Positions 16,717 to 26,077 of a stretch of DNA of 64,000 nucleotides are shown here, in pieces. The position numbers and the translations under genes were made by a program. This DNA is from RGIG990 sp045589455 (GTDB lineage: Bacteria; Verrucomicrobiota; Kiritimatiellia; RFP12; UBA3636). A model generated the notes under the pieces. That model was given only the letters and a program-made list of their open reading frames with translations. It was not told the DNA's origin and did not search any database. Each line of letters opens with the position of its first letter. Within the stretch, counting starts at the first letter, position 1. The stretch spans positions 124,001 through 188,000 of the forward strand of contig JAZNPC010000066.1 in the NCBI GenBank assembly GCA_045589455.1, in the 5' to 3' direction.

Positions 16717-17715
16717 ATGTCATTTTCTTTTAATCCTATTTTCACAAATTCTGCAGTATTTCCGCATTCAAAGCCAATTCGCATATATGGCGAAAGCATT
16801 GCTCCAGTCACTGTGTCATTTAATGGGGTAAAGCTAGAGGCTCAACCAGTTGATGGTAAGTGGTTAGTCACCCTGCCACCGATGGAATGTGGTGGACCCT
16901 ATGAGCTTGTGGCAGAGTCAGCAGGGGAGTGCATTTGCCTAAAGGATATTTATGTTGGTGAGGTAATTCTAATTACAGGCCAATCAAATGCAGAAATGAA
17001 GCTTGAAAACACAAATGAGCCAAAGGAAAACTATGCTTCAGAAAATTTGCTTCGCCTTTTCACTATAGATTTTGAGCTCCATACTTGTGAGCATTTTAAA
17101 ACAAAGGATGGCTGGCAAATCTGCGAAAAAGAAACTGCTAAGTATTGGACAGCAATAGGGTATTTTATTGGACAAAAGCTTTGTAAGGAACGCGGTGTTG
17201 CTGTTGGCATAATCGCATGCTATCAAGGAGCATCTACAATTCAAAGCTGGCTCGCATACGACCGTGCCACAAAGCCAGAGCTTTTTGTGCCAATGGAAGC
17301 ACGACATCTTGATTCGATGCACGAAACCTATGGGGCGTGGAATGCAGATGGATATTTATATGAAAAGATGATGACAAGACTTATCCCATATTCTCTATCA
17401 AGAGTAGTTTTTTATCAGGGAGAGTCTAATACATCAATGTCAGATGCACAAGTATATGATAAGCTACTGCTAGAATATTTTGATCAGCTTCGCACAGACT
17501 TTCAGGATGCAGAGCTTCCAATAACAATTGTGCAGATTGCTAACTACATCTGGCGCAAGGATGAAGAATGGAAGGCAATCCAACGCGTGCAGGCCAAAAT
17601 CCCAGAGCTTGCAAAAGGTGTTAATACAGTCCCTTGTGCAGATATTTGTGAAGAAGATGATATTCACCCTCCGTCAAAGCGTGCACTTTCTGAACGCATT
17701 GTAGATAGCTTTTAA
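16717..17715 (+). CDS. Sialate O-acetylesterase-like SGNH hydrolase
   Basis: A 332-residue SGNH esterase of the sialate O-acetylesterase (SASA/DUF303) family, which removes acetyl groups from sialic acid or plant glycans. Motifs: block I LITGQSNAEM with the nucleophilic Ser, an oxyanion Gly in YQGASTIQSW, block III FYQGESNTS, and the catalytic Asp/His in DDIHPPSKRALSERI. An N-terminal beta domain (about 1-80) precedes the core as in the family. No signal peptide is visible, so it may act in the cytoplasm on imported sugars. The gene is 26 bp after a possible AAAGGA ribosome-site region. Neighbours do not specify the substrate. Confidence 0.88.
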   Translation: MSFSFNPIFTNSAVFPHSKPIRIYGESIAPVTVSFNGVKLEAQPVDGKWLVTLPPMECGGPYELVAESAGECICLKDIYVGEVILITGQSNAEMKLENTNEPKENYASENLLRLFTIDFELHTCEHFKTKDGWQICEKETAKYWTAIGYFIGQKLCKERGVAVGIIACYQGASTIQSWLAYDRATKPELFVPMEARHLDSMHETYGAWNADGYLYEKMMTRLIPYSLSRVVFYQGESNTSMSDAQVYDKLLLEYFDQLRTDFQDAELPITIVQIANYIWRKDEEWKAIQRVQAKIPELAKGVNTVPCADICEEDDIHPPSKRALSERIVDSF

Positions 17716-17747
17716 TCAATGATAAAAATAAATTGGAGATTTTACCT

Positions 17748-18290
17748 ATGACCATTTTTGAGAAAACACCTAGATTTTGTAAGCTGACAATTTCAAGCAC
17801 AAGCAGTGTGACAGCAAAAACCTATTCAATAGTAGCCTTCAATGTTTTTGCTTTTGTATTTGGACAGCTATTAGCATTTGCAGGAGTGTTTTTAATTTTT
17901 ATTGCAGCATTTATTGGTAAGCCGATTTCTGATGTTATATTTTATGTGATTGCACTCATGCTGATTTCAACATTGTTTGGGCTTTATTTTATGTATTGCT
18001 TGCTCTTTAGTCCATCCATATCTTTTGATATGTTGAGAGGGACATTTTCTGTAAAGGGTAAGGGCTTTTTATCAAAGAAGCTTGTAGAAGGAAAGCTTTC
18101 TGAGGTTGAAGCAGTTCAAGTTGTGCCTGTATATATTGATAGCGTTGATTTAGCAACACCTTGGTATTCTATAACGCTTTCGGTATTGCAGCAAGAGGAT
18201 ATTACAATTTGTAGCTTTAAAAATAAACATTCTGCAGAGAAGCTTGCAAGAAAGCTTGCAAGGAAGCTTGGCATACAATTATCTTGTTAA
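17748..18290 (+). CDS. Small membrane protein of unknown function
   Basis: A 180-residue protein. The ATG at 17748 has GGAG 9 bp upstream and is preferred to the TTG at 17733. Two strong membrane helices lie at about 30-60 and 70-98, followed by a soluble C-terminal half with GTFSVKGKGFLSKKLVEGKL and a beta-rich segment (WYSITLSVLQQEDI) ending in a basic helix (KLARKLARKLG). The layout, two helices then a PH-like beta domain, resembles many small membrane proteins of unknown role. I do not recognise the family. It ends 4 bp before the cation efflux gene and is probably co-transcribed with it. Confidence 0.6.
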   Translation: MTIFEKTPRFCKLTISSTSSVTAKTYSIVAFNVFAFVFGQLLAFAGVFLIFIAAFIGKPISDVIFYVIALMLISTLFGLYFMYCLLFSPSISFDMLRGTFSVKGKGFLSKKLVEGKLSEVEAVQVVPVYIDSVDLATPWYSITLSVLQQEDITICSFKNKHSAEKLARKLARKLGIQLSC

Positions 18291-18294
18291 AAAT

Positions 18295-19185
18295 ATGAGT
18301 ATTAGAGAAACAAAAATTTGTCATGTTACATTTATAGGTGCAATAGTGAATATTGCACTATCGTTGGCTAAACTATGTGCTGGAATATTTGGTAATAGTA
18401 CAGCAATGATAGCGGACGCAATTCATTCTATCTCCGATCTAGCTACAGATGTTGCAGTTGTGGTTTTTGTAAGAGTGGCATCAAAGCCATCTGATGAGGA
18501 TCATGATTTTGGACATGGAAAATACGAAACACTATCATCTATTTTGGTGGGACTTGCATTGTGTGGAGTTGGATTTGGTATTTTGAAGCATGGAGTAGTT
18601 GAAGTATCCAATATTATAAATGGAAGAGAGATTGCAGGTCCAAGTATTATTGCGTTTGTTGCTGCAATCGTTTCTATAGTTGCAAAGGAGTGGCTTTATA
18701 GATTTACCATTAAGCAAGGGAAGAAGCTTTCTAGCCCTGCAGTGATAGCAAATGCTTGGCATCATCGGTCAGACGCATTTTCTTCTATAGGTACGGCAAT
18801 TGGTATCGGGGGAGCTATCGCATTGGGAGATAAGTGGAGTATCTTGGACCCAATAGCAGCGATAATAGTTAGTGTTGTTGTAATTAAAGCAGGAATTGAA
18901 TTTGTGTTACCTGGAGTTAATGAGCTTATGGAGCATTCTCTTCCTAAGGAAATAGAAGATGAAATGCTTGCTATTATCAAAAGCAGCAGCCCAATAATTT
19001 GTGACCCACATAATTTACGTACACGAAGCATTGGTGCAAATTATGCGGTTGAGGTGCATATACGACTACCAGAGGATATGCCAGTGGTAGAGGCTCATGA
19101 ATTAACAAAGAAAATAGAGCTAATGCTAAAGGAGCGCTTCGGTAAGCGAACACACATAATTGTTCATGTTGAGCCAATAAAGTAG
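18295..19185 (+). CDS. Cation diffusion facilitator family efflux protein
   Basis: A 296-residue divalent metal/proton antiporter of the CDF family. Six membrane helices are visible. The metal site residues appear in helix II (MIADAIHSISDLATD) and helix V (ANAWHHRSDAFSS), with HDFGHGKYE between helices II and III as is typical. The cytoplasmic C-terminal domain (about 210-296) has VEVHIRLPEDM and HIIVHVEP, which form the dimerising ferredoxin-like fold. The DxxxD/HxxxD pattern is compatible with Zn, Fe or Mn; the metal cannot be decided by reading. The start at 18295 is just after the previous stop and has no strong ribosome site, which suggests translational coupling. Confidence 0.93.
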   Translation: MSIRETKICHVTFIGAIVNIALSLAKLCAGIFGNSTAMIADAIHSISDLATDVAVVVFVRVASKPSDEDHDFGHGKYETLSSILVGLALCGVGFGILKHGVVEVSNIINGREIAGPSIIAFVAAIVSIVAKEWLYRFTIKQGKKLSSPAVIANAWHHRSDAFSSIGTAIGIGGAIALGDKWSILDPIAAIIVSVVVIKAGIEFVLPGVNELMEHSLPKEIEDEMLAIIKSSSPIICDPHNLRTRSIGANYAVEVHIRLPEDMPVVEAHELTKKIELMLKERFGKRTHIIVHVEPIK

Positions 19186-19507
19186 TAAATAAACACGCAA
19201 ATTGCGTTGCCTATTTAATTATCTAATTTAATGAAATTACGAAAATACCGAGCAGAGATAGCGTAAATTTTATCGCTTGTGCTTAGCCTTCTGTGAAATA
19301 CTTTTCCTAAGGATTTACGGGTGCAGATATAATTGTCTTGATTTGTTTTAGATATTTTGAGATATTATTTAAGTAAATGGTTTCGTTATTGTGTTGATTT
19401 GTAAGTAGTTAGATTTTTTATGCAATATAAATGAAACCGTTTTTATTCACCTAATGGGTGAAGTTAACAATTGAATTTATGATTAAGGAAATAACTAAGG
19501 GATAATT
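19186..19507. other. Upstream region of the three-module LRR gene
   Basis: 320 bp of AT-rich sequence. It holds a small hairpin TTCACC-TAAT-GGTGAA (around 19446-19462) about 45 bp ahead of the start and an AAGGGA ribosome site at the end. No convincing promoter or gene is seen. Confidence 0.45.
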
Positions 19508-22500
19508 ATGAAAAAGATTATATCGATATTGTTTGCATTTGTTACCGTGTTGTCTATTGATGCTTTTGCTGCATGGACTATTGTTTCAGAGGGTTCAAAT
19601 CCTCAGGTTACAGATGGTAATTGGGTGATCGAATTAAATTCAAAGTATAAAGCCAAGTTTGTATCTAAGGCTGATGGCGGAAGCACTGTTCTTGATATGT
19701 CAACCTTGAATAGCGACTTGGCTGCTGCTGGCTATTCGTATACATGTACTGAGTTTGATGCAAATGGCTTCCGAGGTAACGCTTATGCTATTCTAAAAAC
19801 AGAGCTTACGGAAATTTATTTCCCAGATGAGGTTACAAAAATCGGTCAGCAGTGTTTCCAAAATTGTAATGCCCTAGTAACAGTTGAGTTAGGAAGTAAC
19901 TTCACCTCTTTTGCTAATACTCACGGCTTTTCACAGTGTCATTCATTAACGACATTATACACACGTGGAGAAGAAAAGGTTGTTGGTACAATTAAGCTTC
20001 CTGATGCGGTTACAACACTTCCAAACTACACATTTGAAGCCTGTAAATCATATACTAACATGATTGCTAGAGGTGTAAAAAAAATTGGTCAGGCAACATT
20101 TTATCAAAATGGAGCAGTATGTAGCATTGAGCTATCTCCAGAGTTATATTCTGTAACTAGTGGTAATAATAATGGAACAATGTATCAAAACTGGAACTTA
20201 ACAAATTTTTATCCATCTGTTATGGCTTTAACAGATAATGTTGGAAATAGCTCCTTCCGTGAACTCCCTTTAAAGCACGGACTTGATTTTTCAAAATCAA
20301 CCTTTACTGCTGTTGAAGAAAGTTCTTTTTATGGTATAGCATTGCCTAATGATAAAAAAATTATTTTGCCTTCAACACTGAACAACGTCGGCGCAAATGC
20401 ATTTCGTCAGCAACAGAATGGCAGAACGGAGTATGTAAATCTTCGTTTTCTTGGTGAGGTCCCTGTAACTTTGGGAACAGACTGCTTTACTCCACGTAAT
20501 AGTGGCAGACATAATGTATTATATGTTGATGCAAAGAAGTGCACATCTTGGACAGCACAAAATTTCACTCCTCTAACAGAGGATATGAAGAGCGAAGCCT
20601 CTTATCCTGGAGAGAAGACACTTGGTAAGTCAACAATTGGTGTGAACCAAAGCGGCTGGTGGAACTGGCTTGTTCAGGAGGATCTTCCAAAGGGACCAAC
20701 TGAGTGGAATATCGTTTCAGAAAATGATGATGGCTCTATTACAATTTGTAATACTGTAGACACCTGGACCTTTAAGCTAATCCCAGATGGAAATGGTGCT
20801 TATCTTGTAAAATACGTTTCTGATGAGTTGGCTGCTGATGCAACTGTTGAGCTTGAGCTAGTAAAAATTTCTGATGACTTGGAAATTGAAATTGCAGGCT
20901 TGGCAGATGAAGCATTTAAGGGCGTGACAAAGATTAGTAAGCTTATTCTCCCTGTAGGTGCAGATTATATGGGTGATTATGCTTTGGAAAATTGCACAAA
21001 TCTTAAAGAGCTAATTCTTTCTTCCGGCTTTAATTATAATGAAGCAGGTAAGGGTGCATTCAAGGGCTGCTCAAGTCTAAGTATTGTAGGTCTTTCAACT
21101 CAATCAATTACTGCAGGTGTTGTTGTGCTTCCAGATAGTGTTACATCAATATCTGAAGAACTATTTGCAGGTTGCACAAGCATCACACAAGTTACTGGTA
21201 AGGGAGTTGCCACAATTGGTGCAAATGCTTTTGCTAATGCTTCTGCTCTTGCACGTGTTGCATTCTCTAAGGATCTTGGTGCGCTAACCTTAGGTGAGGG
21301 ATCATTCATGGGTACAGCACTTATTCAGACAATTGATTTAACACTAACACCAATGACAAAAATTCCAGCAAATGCATTTGCAAATTGCTCTGGAATTTCA
21401 CTTGTTATTGTTCCTGCATCTGTAACTGAAATCGGTGCTAATGCATTTGCTAATATGGCAGGTGGCGCAAATATCAGCTTTGCTGGTTCTGTTCCAACGC
21501 TTGGTGCAAATGCTCTAATGCCTTCAAGTGGTGCCGCAGGTTCTCGTTATGTTATCCGTGTAGAGGATGAGTATAAGGCATCATGGCAGGAAAATAACTT
21601 TACAGCTATTACAGATTCTATGATGGAGGAGTCTGATTATTATTCAAACTTCTATGTAGGACAAACTACTGCTGGTACAGACGGTACTGCAAACTGGATG
21701 TTCTGCAAAGATCCTTCAAAGACTTGGTGGATCAGTGGTGTTGGTACATATACACGCCTAGATAACAATCAGAAATTTTCTACTCAGACTGTAACTGATG
21801 GCACTTACATTATGCATGTAGTTAAAGACGGAGGAAAGCTATATCTTGCTCCAAGCGTTTGTGTTGCTGGCGGTGTTCTTGATATGTCAACATTGGATGT
21901 TGATATTGGTCTTGAGCCAGTGTCACTACATGCAAGAGCTTTCTTTAAATTTGAAAATACACCTGCTGTTGTAAGACTGCCTGATAGTATGACATCTATC
22001 GGTTATCAAGCATTCCACGAAAATAAGAAAATTGTTGAGGTTGAACTAGGTGCTGGCATCACATCATTAGGTGATAGCCCATTTAGAGAGTGCGAGGCTT
22101 TCTCTACAATGTATCAGCGCGGAACAGCAGAGCGCATTGAGGGTCAGGTAAATATCCCTGCAACAGTAACATCTATTTCTGCTGGTGCAGAATTCTTTAA
22201 TTGCGATGGCATTAAAGAGGTTATCGCTACTGGAGTAGTTGTTGTAGGTAATTCAACATTCTACGAGTGCAGCTATGTCACAAATATTGTTTTATCTCCT
22301 GATCTTTATGAATTTAAGGCAGGTGGACAAGGTGCTTTCTATCAGTGTAAGTCGCTAAAAACAATTAGTCCAAATGAGATGAAGCTTGTAGCAACAGGCT
22401 CCGGAACCTTCCGTGAGTTACGTCTTTCCCATGGTTTGGATCTGTCTAAGAGTACATTCACATATGTTGGCGATAAGGCTTTCTATGCAACAAAGTGTAC

Positions 22501-22903
22501 TGATGAAAATGGCTTTGCATGCCCAATGGTAATGCCAAAGACTGTTACAAAACTAGATGGACAGGCATTCTGGGGCCAGAATGGAAATGGTAATCAGATT
22601 ATCGTCTTCAAGGGTGATAAGCCAACAAGCGTTCAATCAAACTCGTTAGATACAAATAATAATGGTCTGAATACTCTTGTTGTTGATGCTGAGGCATACC
22701 CAGCTTGGCTGGATGCTGGTGAGTTTACACCTGCTTCAGAGCTTCCTGAGGCTGATGTTGCAAAGATTAATCTTCAGCTTAATTCAAATCCAAATTATCC
22801 TGGCGTAAAGCTTCTTGGTAAACTATCAACAGGAACAGCTGGAAAATATCTAAACTGGATTGCTCAGCTTGAACAGCCTTTGACAATGATTATTATTAAA
22901 TAA
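19508..22903 (+). CDS. Large exported BspA-type leucine-rich-repeat protein, three modules
   Basis: A 1131-residue exported protein. A signal peptide (KKIISILFAFVTVLSIDAFA) is followed by three modules of about 330-395 residues. Each begins with W-x-I plus a short beta segment and VLDMSTL-like sequence, continues through BspA/TpLRR repeats (LPDSVTSISEELFAGCTSI is a clear example) and ends with a Lys/Gly-rich turn and an aromatic NW segment. BspA-type repeats form a solenoid used for adhesion to host or matrix in Bacteroides, Treponema and Trichomonas. The last residues are PLTMIIIK, a tail shared with neighbouring proteins. It heads a cluster of secreted proteins up to 31.6 kb. Function as adhesin is inferred from the family. 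Confidence 0.82.
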   Translation: MKKIISILFAFVTVLSIDAFAAWTIVSEGSNPQVTDGNWVIELNSKYKAKFVSKADGGSTVLDMSTLNSDLAAAGYSYTCTEFDANGFRGNAYAILKTELTEIYFPDEVTKIGQQCFQNCNALVTVELGSNFTSFANTHGFSQCHSLTTLYTRGEEKVVGTIKLPDAVTTLPNYTFEACKSYTNMIARGVKKIGQATFYQNGAVCSIELSPELYSVTSGNNNGTMYQNWNLTNFYPSVMALTDNVGNSSFRELPLKHGLDFSKSTFTAVEESSFYGIALPNDKKIILPSTLNNVGANAFRQQQNGRTEYVNLRFLGEVPVTLGTDCFTPRNSGRHNVLYVDAKKCTSWTAQNFTPLTEDMKSEASYPGEKTLGKSTIGVNQSGWWNWLVQEDLPKGPTEWNIVSENDDGSITICNTVDTWTFKLIPDGNGAYLVKYVSDELAADATVELELVKISDDLEIEIAGLADEAFKGVTKISKLILPVGADYMGDYALENCTNLKELILSSGFNYNEAGKGAFKGCSSLSIVGLSTQSITAGVVVLPDSVTSISEELFAGCTSITQVTGKGVATIGANAFANASALARVAFSKDLGALTLGEGSFMGTALIQTIDLTLTPMTKIPANAFANCSGISLVIVPASVTEIGANAFANMAGGANISFAGSVPTLGANALMPSSGAAGSRYVIRVEDEYKASWQENNFTAITDSMMEESDYYSNFYVGQTTAGTDGTANWMFCKDPSKTWWISGVGTYTRLDNNQKFSTQTVTDGTYIMHVVKDGGKLYLAPSVCVAGGVLDMSTLDVDIGLEPVSLHARAFFKFENTPAVVRLPDSMTSIGYQAFHENKKIVEVELGAGITSLGDSPFRECEAFSTMYQRGTAERIEGQVNIPATVTSISAGAEFFNCDGIKEVIATGVVVVGNSTFYECSYVTNIVLSPDLYEFKAGGQGAFYQCKSLKTISPNEMKLVATGSGTFRELRLSHGLDLSKSTFTYVGDKAFYATKCTDENGFACPMVMPKTVTKLDGQAFWGQNGNGNQIIVFKGDKPTSVQSNSLDTNNNGLNTLVVDAEAYPAWLDAGEFTPASELPEADVAKINLQLNSNPNYPGVKLLGKLSTGTAGKYLNWIAQLEQPLTMIIIK

Positions 22904-22928
22904 AAGTTTACCATTTTAAGTAAAGAAG

Positions 22929-22970
22929 AATGCTCCTGCTACATAGAATTGTGGTAGGGGCATTTTTTTT
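22929..22970 (+). terminator. Rho-independent terminator
   Basis: A 15-bp stem allowing G-T pairs (22929-22943 with 22950-22964) followed by eight T. Ends the LRR gene transcript. Confidence 0.9.
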
Positions 22971-22994
22971 ACACTATTTGTCTTGTGGAGAGAT

Positions 22995-23072
22995 TTGACG
23001 CTAGAGATTGCGTCAATTTGGATTCACGAACACCAATTGGGCATGCTATTGCACGCATGCCTATGGCGTGAA
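22995..23072. repeat. Nested inverted repeats in the gap after the LRR gene
   Basis: TTGACGC (22995-23001) pairs with GCGTCAA (23010-23016). Next to it TTCACG (23023-23028) pairs with CGTGAA (23067-23072), enclosing GGCATGC/GCATGCC (23040-23046 with 23055-23061). It is a two-stem foldback, richer in GC than its surroundings, with no T run; not a simple terminator. Confidence 0.6.
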
Positions 23073-23118
23073 CAAGTGTGATGCGTGAGCTATCATGTGC
23101 ACAACAAATCCATCTTCT

Positions 23119-23159
23119 CTATTTTAGAAAAATGTAAAAAAGTTAAAAATCTAAAATAG
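23119..23159. repeat. 41-bp palindromic repeat, copy 1
   Basis: CTATTTTAGA and TCTAAAATAG ends enclose a 21-nt A-rich centre. It is identical to copy 3 (24479-24519), on the other side of the ATPase gene. Confidence 0.92.
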
Positions 23160-23193
23160 GTTGTTGATTTTCTGCTTACAAAATGATATATTT

Positions 23194-23234
23194 CTATTTT
23201 AGAAAAACACAAAAAAGTTAAAAATCTAAAATAG
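23194..23234. repeat. 41-bp palindromic repeat, copy 2
   Basis: Same element as copies 1 and 3 with two substitutions in the centre (CAC for TGT). It ends 8 bp before the ATG of the DUF4143 ATPase, in the place of a promoter or operator, and leaves no obvious ribosome site between. Confidence 0.92.
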
Positions 23235-23242
23235 AGACACCT

Positions 23243-24475
23243 ATGAAAATTAAAAGAGACTTTTATTTGACACAGCTAATTGATCGAAAGCATAATCGGA
23301 TGATCAAAATAGTGAGTGGTATTAGGCGATGTGGCAAATCATATTTACTGTCTGAATTATTTACTCAACATTTACTAGATGAAGGTGTTGATAGGCATCA
23401 TATCATACATATTGATTTAGATACTAGAGACAATTTAGAATATAGGAATCCAGATGCATGTAATCAATATGTAAAATCATTAATTAAGGATGATAACATG
23501 TACTATCTTCTTTTGGACGAGGTCCAATTGATGGAGGACTTTGTTAGTGTTTTAAATGGCTTTTTGCATATTAAAAATCTTGATGTTTATGTAACAGGAA
23601 GCAATTCAAAGTTTTTATCATCTGATATTGTCACAGAATTTAGGGGACGCGGGGATGAAATAAGGGTATATCCATTAAGCTTTGCAGAAATTTATCCTAT
23701 TTATGACAACAATTGGGAGAAAGCCTGGGGTGATTACACTGTTTATGGTGGAATTCCTTTAGTTTTTACCTATCAAAAGGAAGAAGACAAGGTTAAGTAT
23801 TTGAAAAATTTGTTTAAAGAAACCTATTTAAAGGATATTATTGAGAGAAATAGAATTAAAAGCACAGAGGAACTAGAGGAATTATTAAATATATTAGCAT
23901 CTAACATAGGTTCTTTGGTTAATCCCCAAAAATTGACCGCAACCTTTAAAAGTGTAAAAAAAGTAGACTTATCAGCTCCAACAATAAAGCAATATTTAGA
24001 TTATTTACAGGATGCATTTTTTGTTAATAAAGTACTTAGGTATAATATTAAGGGGAAGAAATATATTAATACACCATTTAAGTGTTATTTTACAGATATT
24101 GGATTAAGGAATACTAGCCTTTATTTCCGCCAAATAGAAGAGACACATATTATGGAGAACATCATATATAATGAATTACAAATTCGTGGTTATAATGTAG
24201 ATGTTGGGGAGGTGAATATAGGCGGCAACAGAATGACAGAGGTAGATTTTATAGCAAATCTTGGCAACAAGAGGTATTATATTCAATCTGTATTATCTAT
24301 GCCAACAGTAGAAAAAATTATGCAGGAAAAGAAATCCTTACTAGGGATAAGAGACGGCTTTAAGAAAATAATTATTACAAAAGAGAATATATTGCGAGCA
24401 TATCAGGATGAGGATGGAATAACCATTATGAGTTTAAAAGAATTTCTCTTAAATAAGAACAGTTTAGATATATAG
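23243..24475 (+). CDS. Orphan AAA ATPase, AAA_14/DUF4143 type, enclosed by palindromes
   Basis: A 410-residue protein of the common but unexplained AAA_14-DUF4143 family. Walker A is GIRRCGKS (26-33), Walker B YYLLLDEVQ, and the sensor VYVTGSNSKFLSS; these fit an active ATPase. The C-terminal DUF4143 region (about 200-390) has the usual YLDYLQDAFFVNKV helix and a nuclease-like segment with NELQIRGY and TEVDFIAN. The gene is tightly bounded: a 41-bp palindrome ends 8 bp before the ATG and an identical kind begins 3 bp after the stop, with a third copy 75 bp further upstream. Such genes are often horizontally acquired. Cellular function is unknown. Confidence 0.9.
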   Translation: MKIKRDFYLTQLIDRKHNRMIKIVSGIRRCGKSYLLSELFTQHLLDEGVDRHHIIHIDLDTRDNLEYRNPDACNQYVKSLIKDDNMYYLLLDEVQLMEDFVSVLNGFLHIKNLDVYVTGSNSKFLSSDIVTEFRGRGDEIRVYPLSFAEIYPIYDNNWEKAWGDYTVYGGIPLVFTYQKEEDKVKYLKNLFKETYLKDIIERNRIKSTEELEELLNILASNIGSLVNPQKLTATFKSVKKVDLSAPTIKQYLDYLQDAFFVNKVLRYNIKGKKYINTPFKCYFTDIGLRNTSLYFRQIEETHIMENIIYNELQIRGYNVDVGEVNIGGNRMTEVDFIANLGNKRYYIQSVLSMPTVEKIMQEKKSLLGIRDGFKKIIITKENILRAYQDEDGITIMSLKEFLLNKNSLDI

Positions 24476-24478
24476 AAT

Positions 24479-24519
24479 CTATTTTAGAAAAATGTAAAAA
24501 AGTTAAAAATCTAAAATAG
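24479..24519. repeat. 41-bp palindromic repeat, copy 3
   Basis: Identical over 41 bp to copy 1 and placed 3 bp after the ATPase stop codon. Copies 1 and 3 therefore enclose the gene as perfect repeats. Confidence 0.92.
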
Positions 24520-24655
24520 GGAACATTACTCCCCGCAGAACTTAGTACTCCACATTCGAGTATCCCTTAGCTTCCCTCTGAATATATATTTTTTGTGAGT
24601 CTGCAAAAAAAATGCAAATAACACATTTTTTATTGTAGAAAGAATAGCACTAGTC

Positions 24656-24685
24656 TTGACAAATATGCAAGATAGATGATATATT
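24656..24685 (+). promoter_or_regulatory. Sigma-70 type promoter of the paired LRR genes
   Basis: TTGACA (24656-24661) and TATATT (24680-24685), spacing 18 bp, about 65 bp ahead of the ATG at 24752. Confidence 0.75.
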
Positions 24686-24751
24686 TATTATTAAATATAT
24701 AAGTGGTTAAACCATTGATATATAGAATTTTGTAATCAAATAAGGACTTTT

Positions 24752-26017
24752 ATGAAAAAATCATTGTTCGTTTTGACAATCGGTGCTTTAACAGCACTAT
24801 GCTTCGCAGATCCAGTTTGGACAGAAACAGCAGATTCAACATCCTCAAATCGCAGGGCTACGGACGGAAATTTCGTTGTTGGTTGGGATGGCACAGGTGG
24901 TTCAGCATGGCGGCTATATTATGTTTCTCATGATGCTTCTGTGAGCACTGTGCTTGATATGACAACACTTTGCTCTGATATGGATGCAGCAGGAATAAAA
25001 TATCCTAATACAGTAAATGGATCTGGATTTGCTAATAAATCTGGAATTACAAGAATTGTTTTCCCTGAGGAGATTATTTATTTTCATCAAAATGCTTTCT
25101 CATCTATGTCAGACCTAGAGTCTGTTGTAATTTCTTCTAAGACAACTTGGTCGCCTAGCTCAAATCCTAAGCAGTGCTTCAGTAGTTGTACTTCTCTTTC
25201 TATGATTACACCTCGTGGTGTTGCAGAAACGAATGGTGTTGTATATCTTCCTGAGGGTTGTACCGCAATCCCAAACAATATGTTTCAGTTTTGTTATGAT
25301 GCACCAATTAAGCATGTTATAGCTCCTTGGGTTGTTTCTATTAAGGAAGCTGCATTTTACACCATGTCTAAACTTGAAACAATAACAGTTTCACCAGATA
25401 TACATACTATTGGTGGTAATTACCCTATAAGCGACTGTGCCTCTCTTACAAAAATCATAGCAGGAGATAACTCTTTTAGAAACTTATCTTCATTGGATGG
25501 TAGTCAAGTTTTTAAAAATTGTAAAAATTTTTCTATGCCATTAAATTTTTCAAAGTCAACTTTTACCTCTATCCCATATAGATGTTTTTGGGGTACAACT
25601 GACAAGGTGCCTGAAATACATTTGCCAGCTACATTAACTTATGTTGGGAAGAATGCTTTTCGTATGGACAATACTATAATGCAAAATTTATTCTATTTCT
25701 ATGGCATGCCACCAACCTTTGAGTGTGATGAGGATAATATATTTGGTAAGCATGGATGTTCTTCTTCTACTCACCCAAGGCGTATTGTTTTTATTAAAGC
25801 TGAATACAAGACGGAATGGTTAACAATGTTTGGGGATAAGTTAGCTCCTATAACAGATGCAGATAAGGCAAGAGACGATTATCCAACAAAGTCTGAAGTT
25901 GTAAAGGTTGTAGGTGCAAACGTTTTAGGTGTATCTACATATGAATCTCGCTATTGCCCATACTATGTTTGCACATTTGTTGAGCCAAATATGCCTCTAT
26001 CAATCATAATAAAATAA
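24752..26017 (+). CDS. Exported BspA-type LRR protein, single module (copy A)
   Basis: A 421-residue exported protein with a signal peptide (KKSLFVLTIGALTALCFA). It corresponds to one module of the 1131-residue protein upstream: a WTETADSTSS opening, VLDMTTLCSDMDAAG, LRR segments (FPEEIIYFHQNAFSSM, LPEGCTAIPNNMFQFC), PRGVAETNGVVYLPEG, a Cys-rich middle and a C-terminal KVVGANVLG-to-PLSIIIK tail. Its next neighbour is a close copy, so a recent tandem duplication is likely. An AAGGA ribosome site precedes it. Probably a surface or secreted adhesin-like protein; no enzymatic motif seen. Confidence 0.8.
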   Translation: MKKSLFVLTIGALTALCFADPVWTETADSTSSNRRATDGNFVVGWDGTGGSAWRLYYVSHDASVSTVLDMTTLCSDMDAAGIKYPNTVNGSGFANKSGITRIVFPEEIIYFHQNAFSSMSDLESVVISSKTTWSPSSNPKQCFSSCTSLSMITPRGVAETNGVVYLPEGCTAIPNNMFQFCYDAPIKHVIAPWVVSIKEAAFYTMSKLETITVSPDIHTIGGNYPISDCASLTKIIAGDNSFRNLSSLDGSQVFKNCKNFSMPLNFSKSTFTSIPYRCFWGTTDKVPEIHLPATLTYVGKNAFRMDNTIMQNLFYFYGMPPTFECDEDNIFGKHGCSSSTHPRRIVFIKAEYKTEWLTMFGDKLAPITDADKARDDYPTKSEVVKVVGANVLGVSTYESRYCPYYVCTFVEPNMPLSIIIK

Positions 26018-26077
26018 ATCGCCTTAAACAAAGTAAATTAACATATGAATTACTTGTTTTAAAGAGGACTATGTAAT

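Noticed and set aside
23119..23234. A repeat-spacer-repeat layout (41-34-41 bp) that could suggest a small CRISPR
   Set aside because: Only two adjacent copies, AT-rich palindromes throughout, a third copy is on the far side of a gene, and no cas gene is present.
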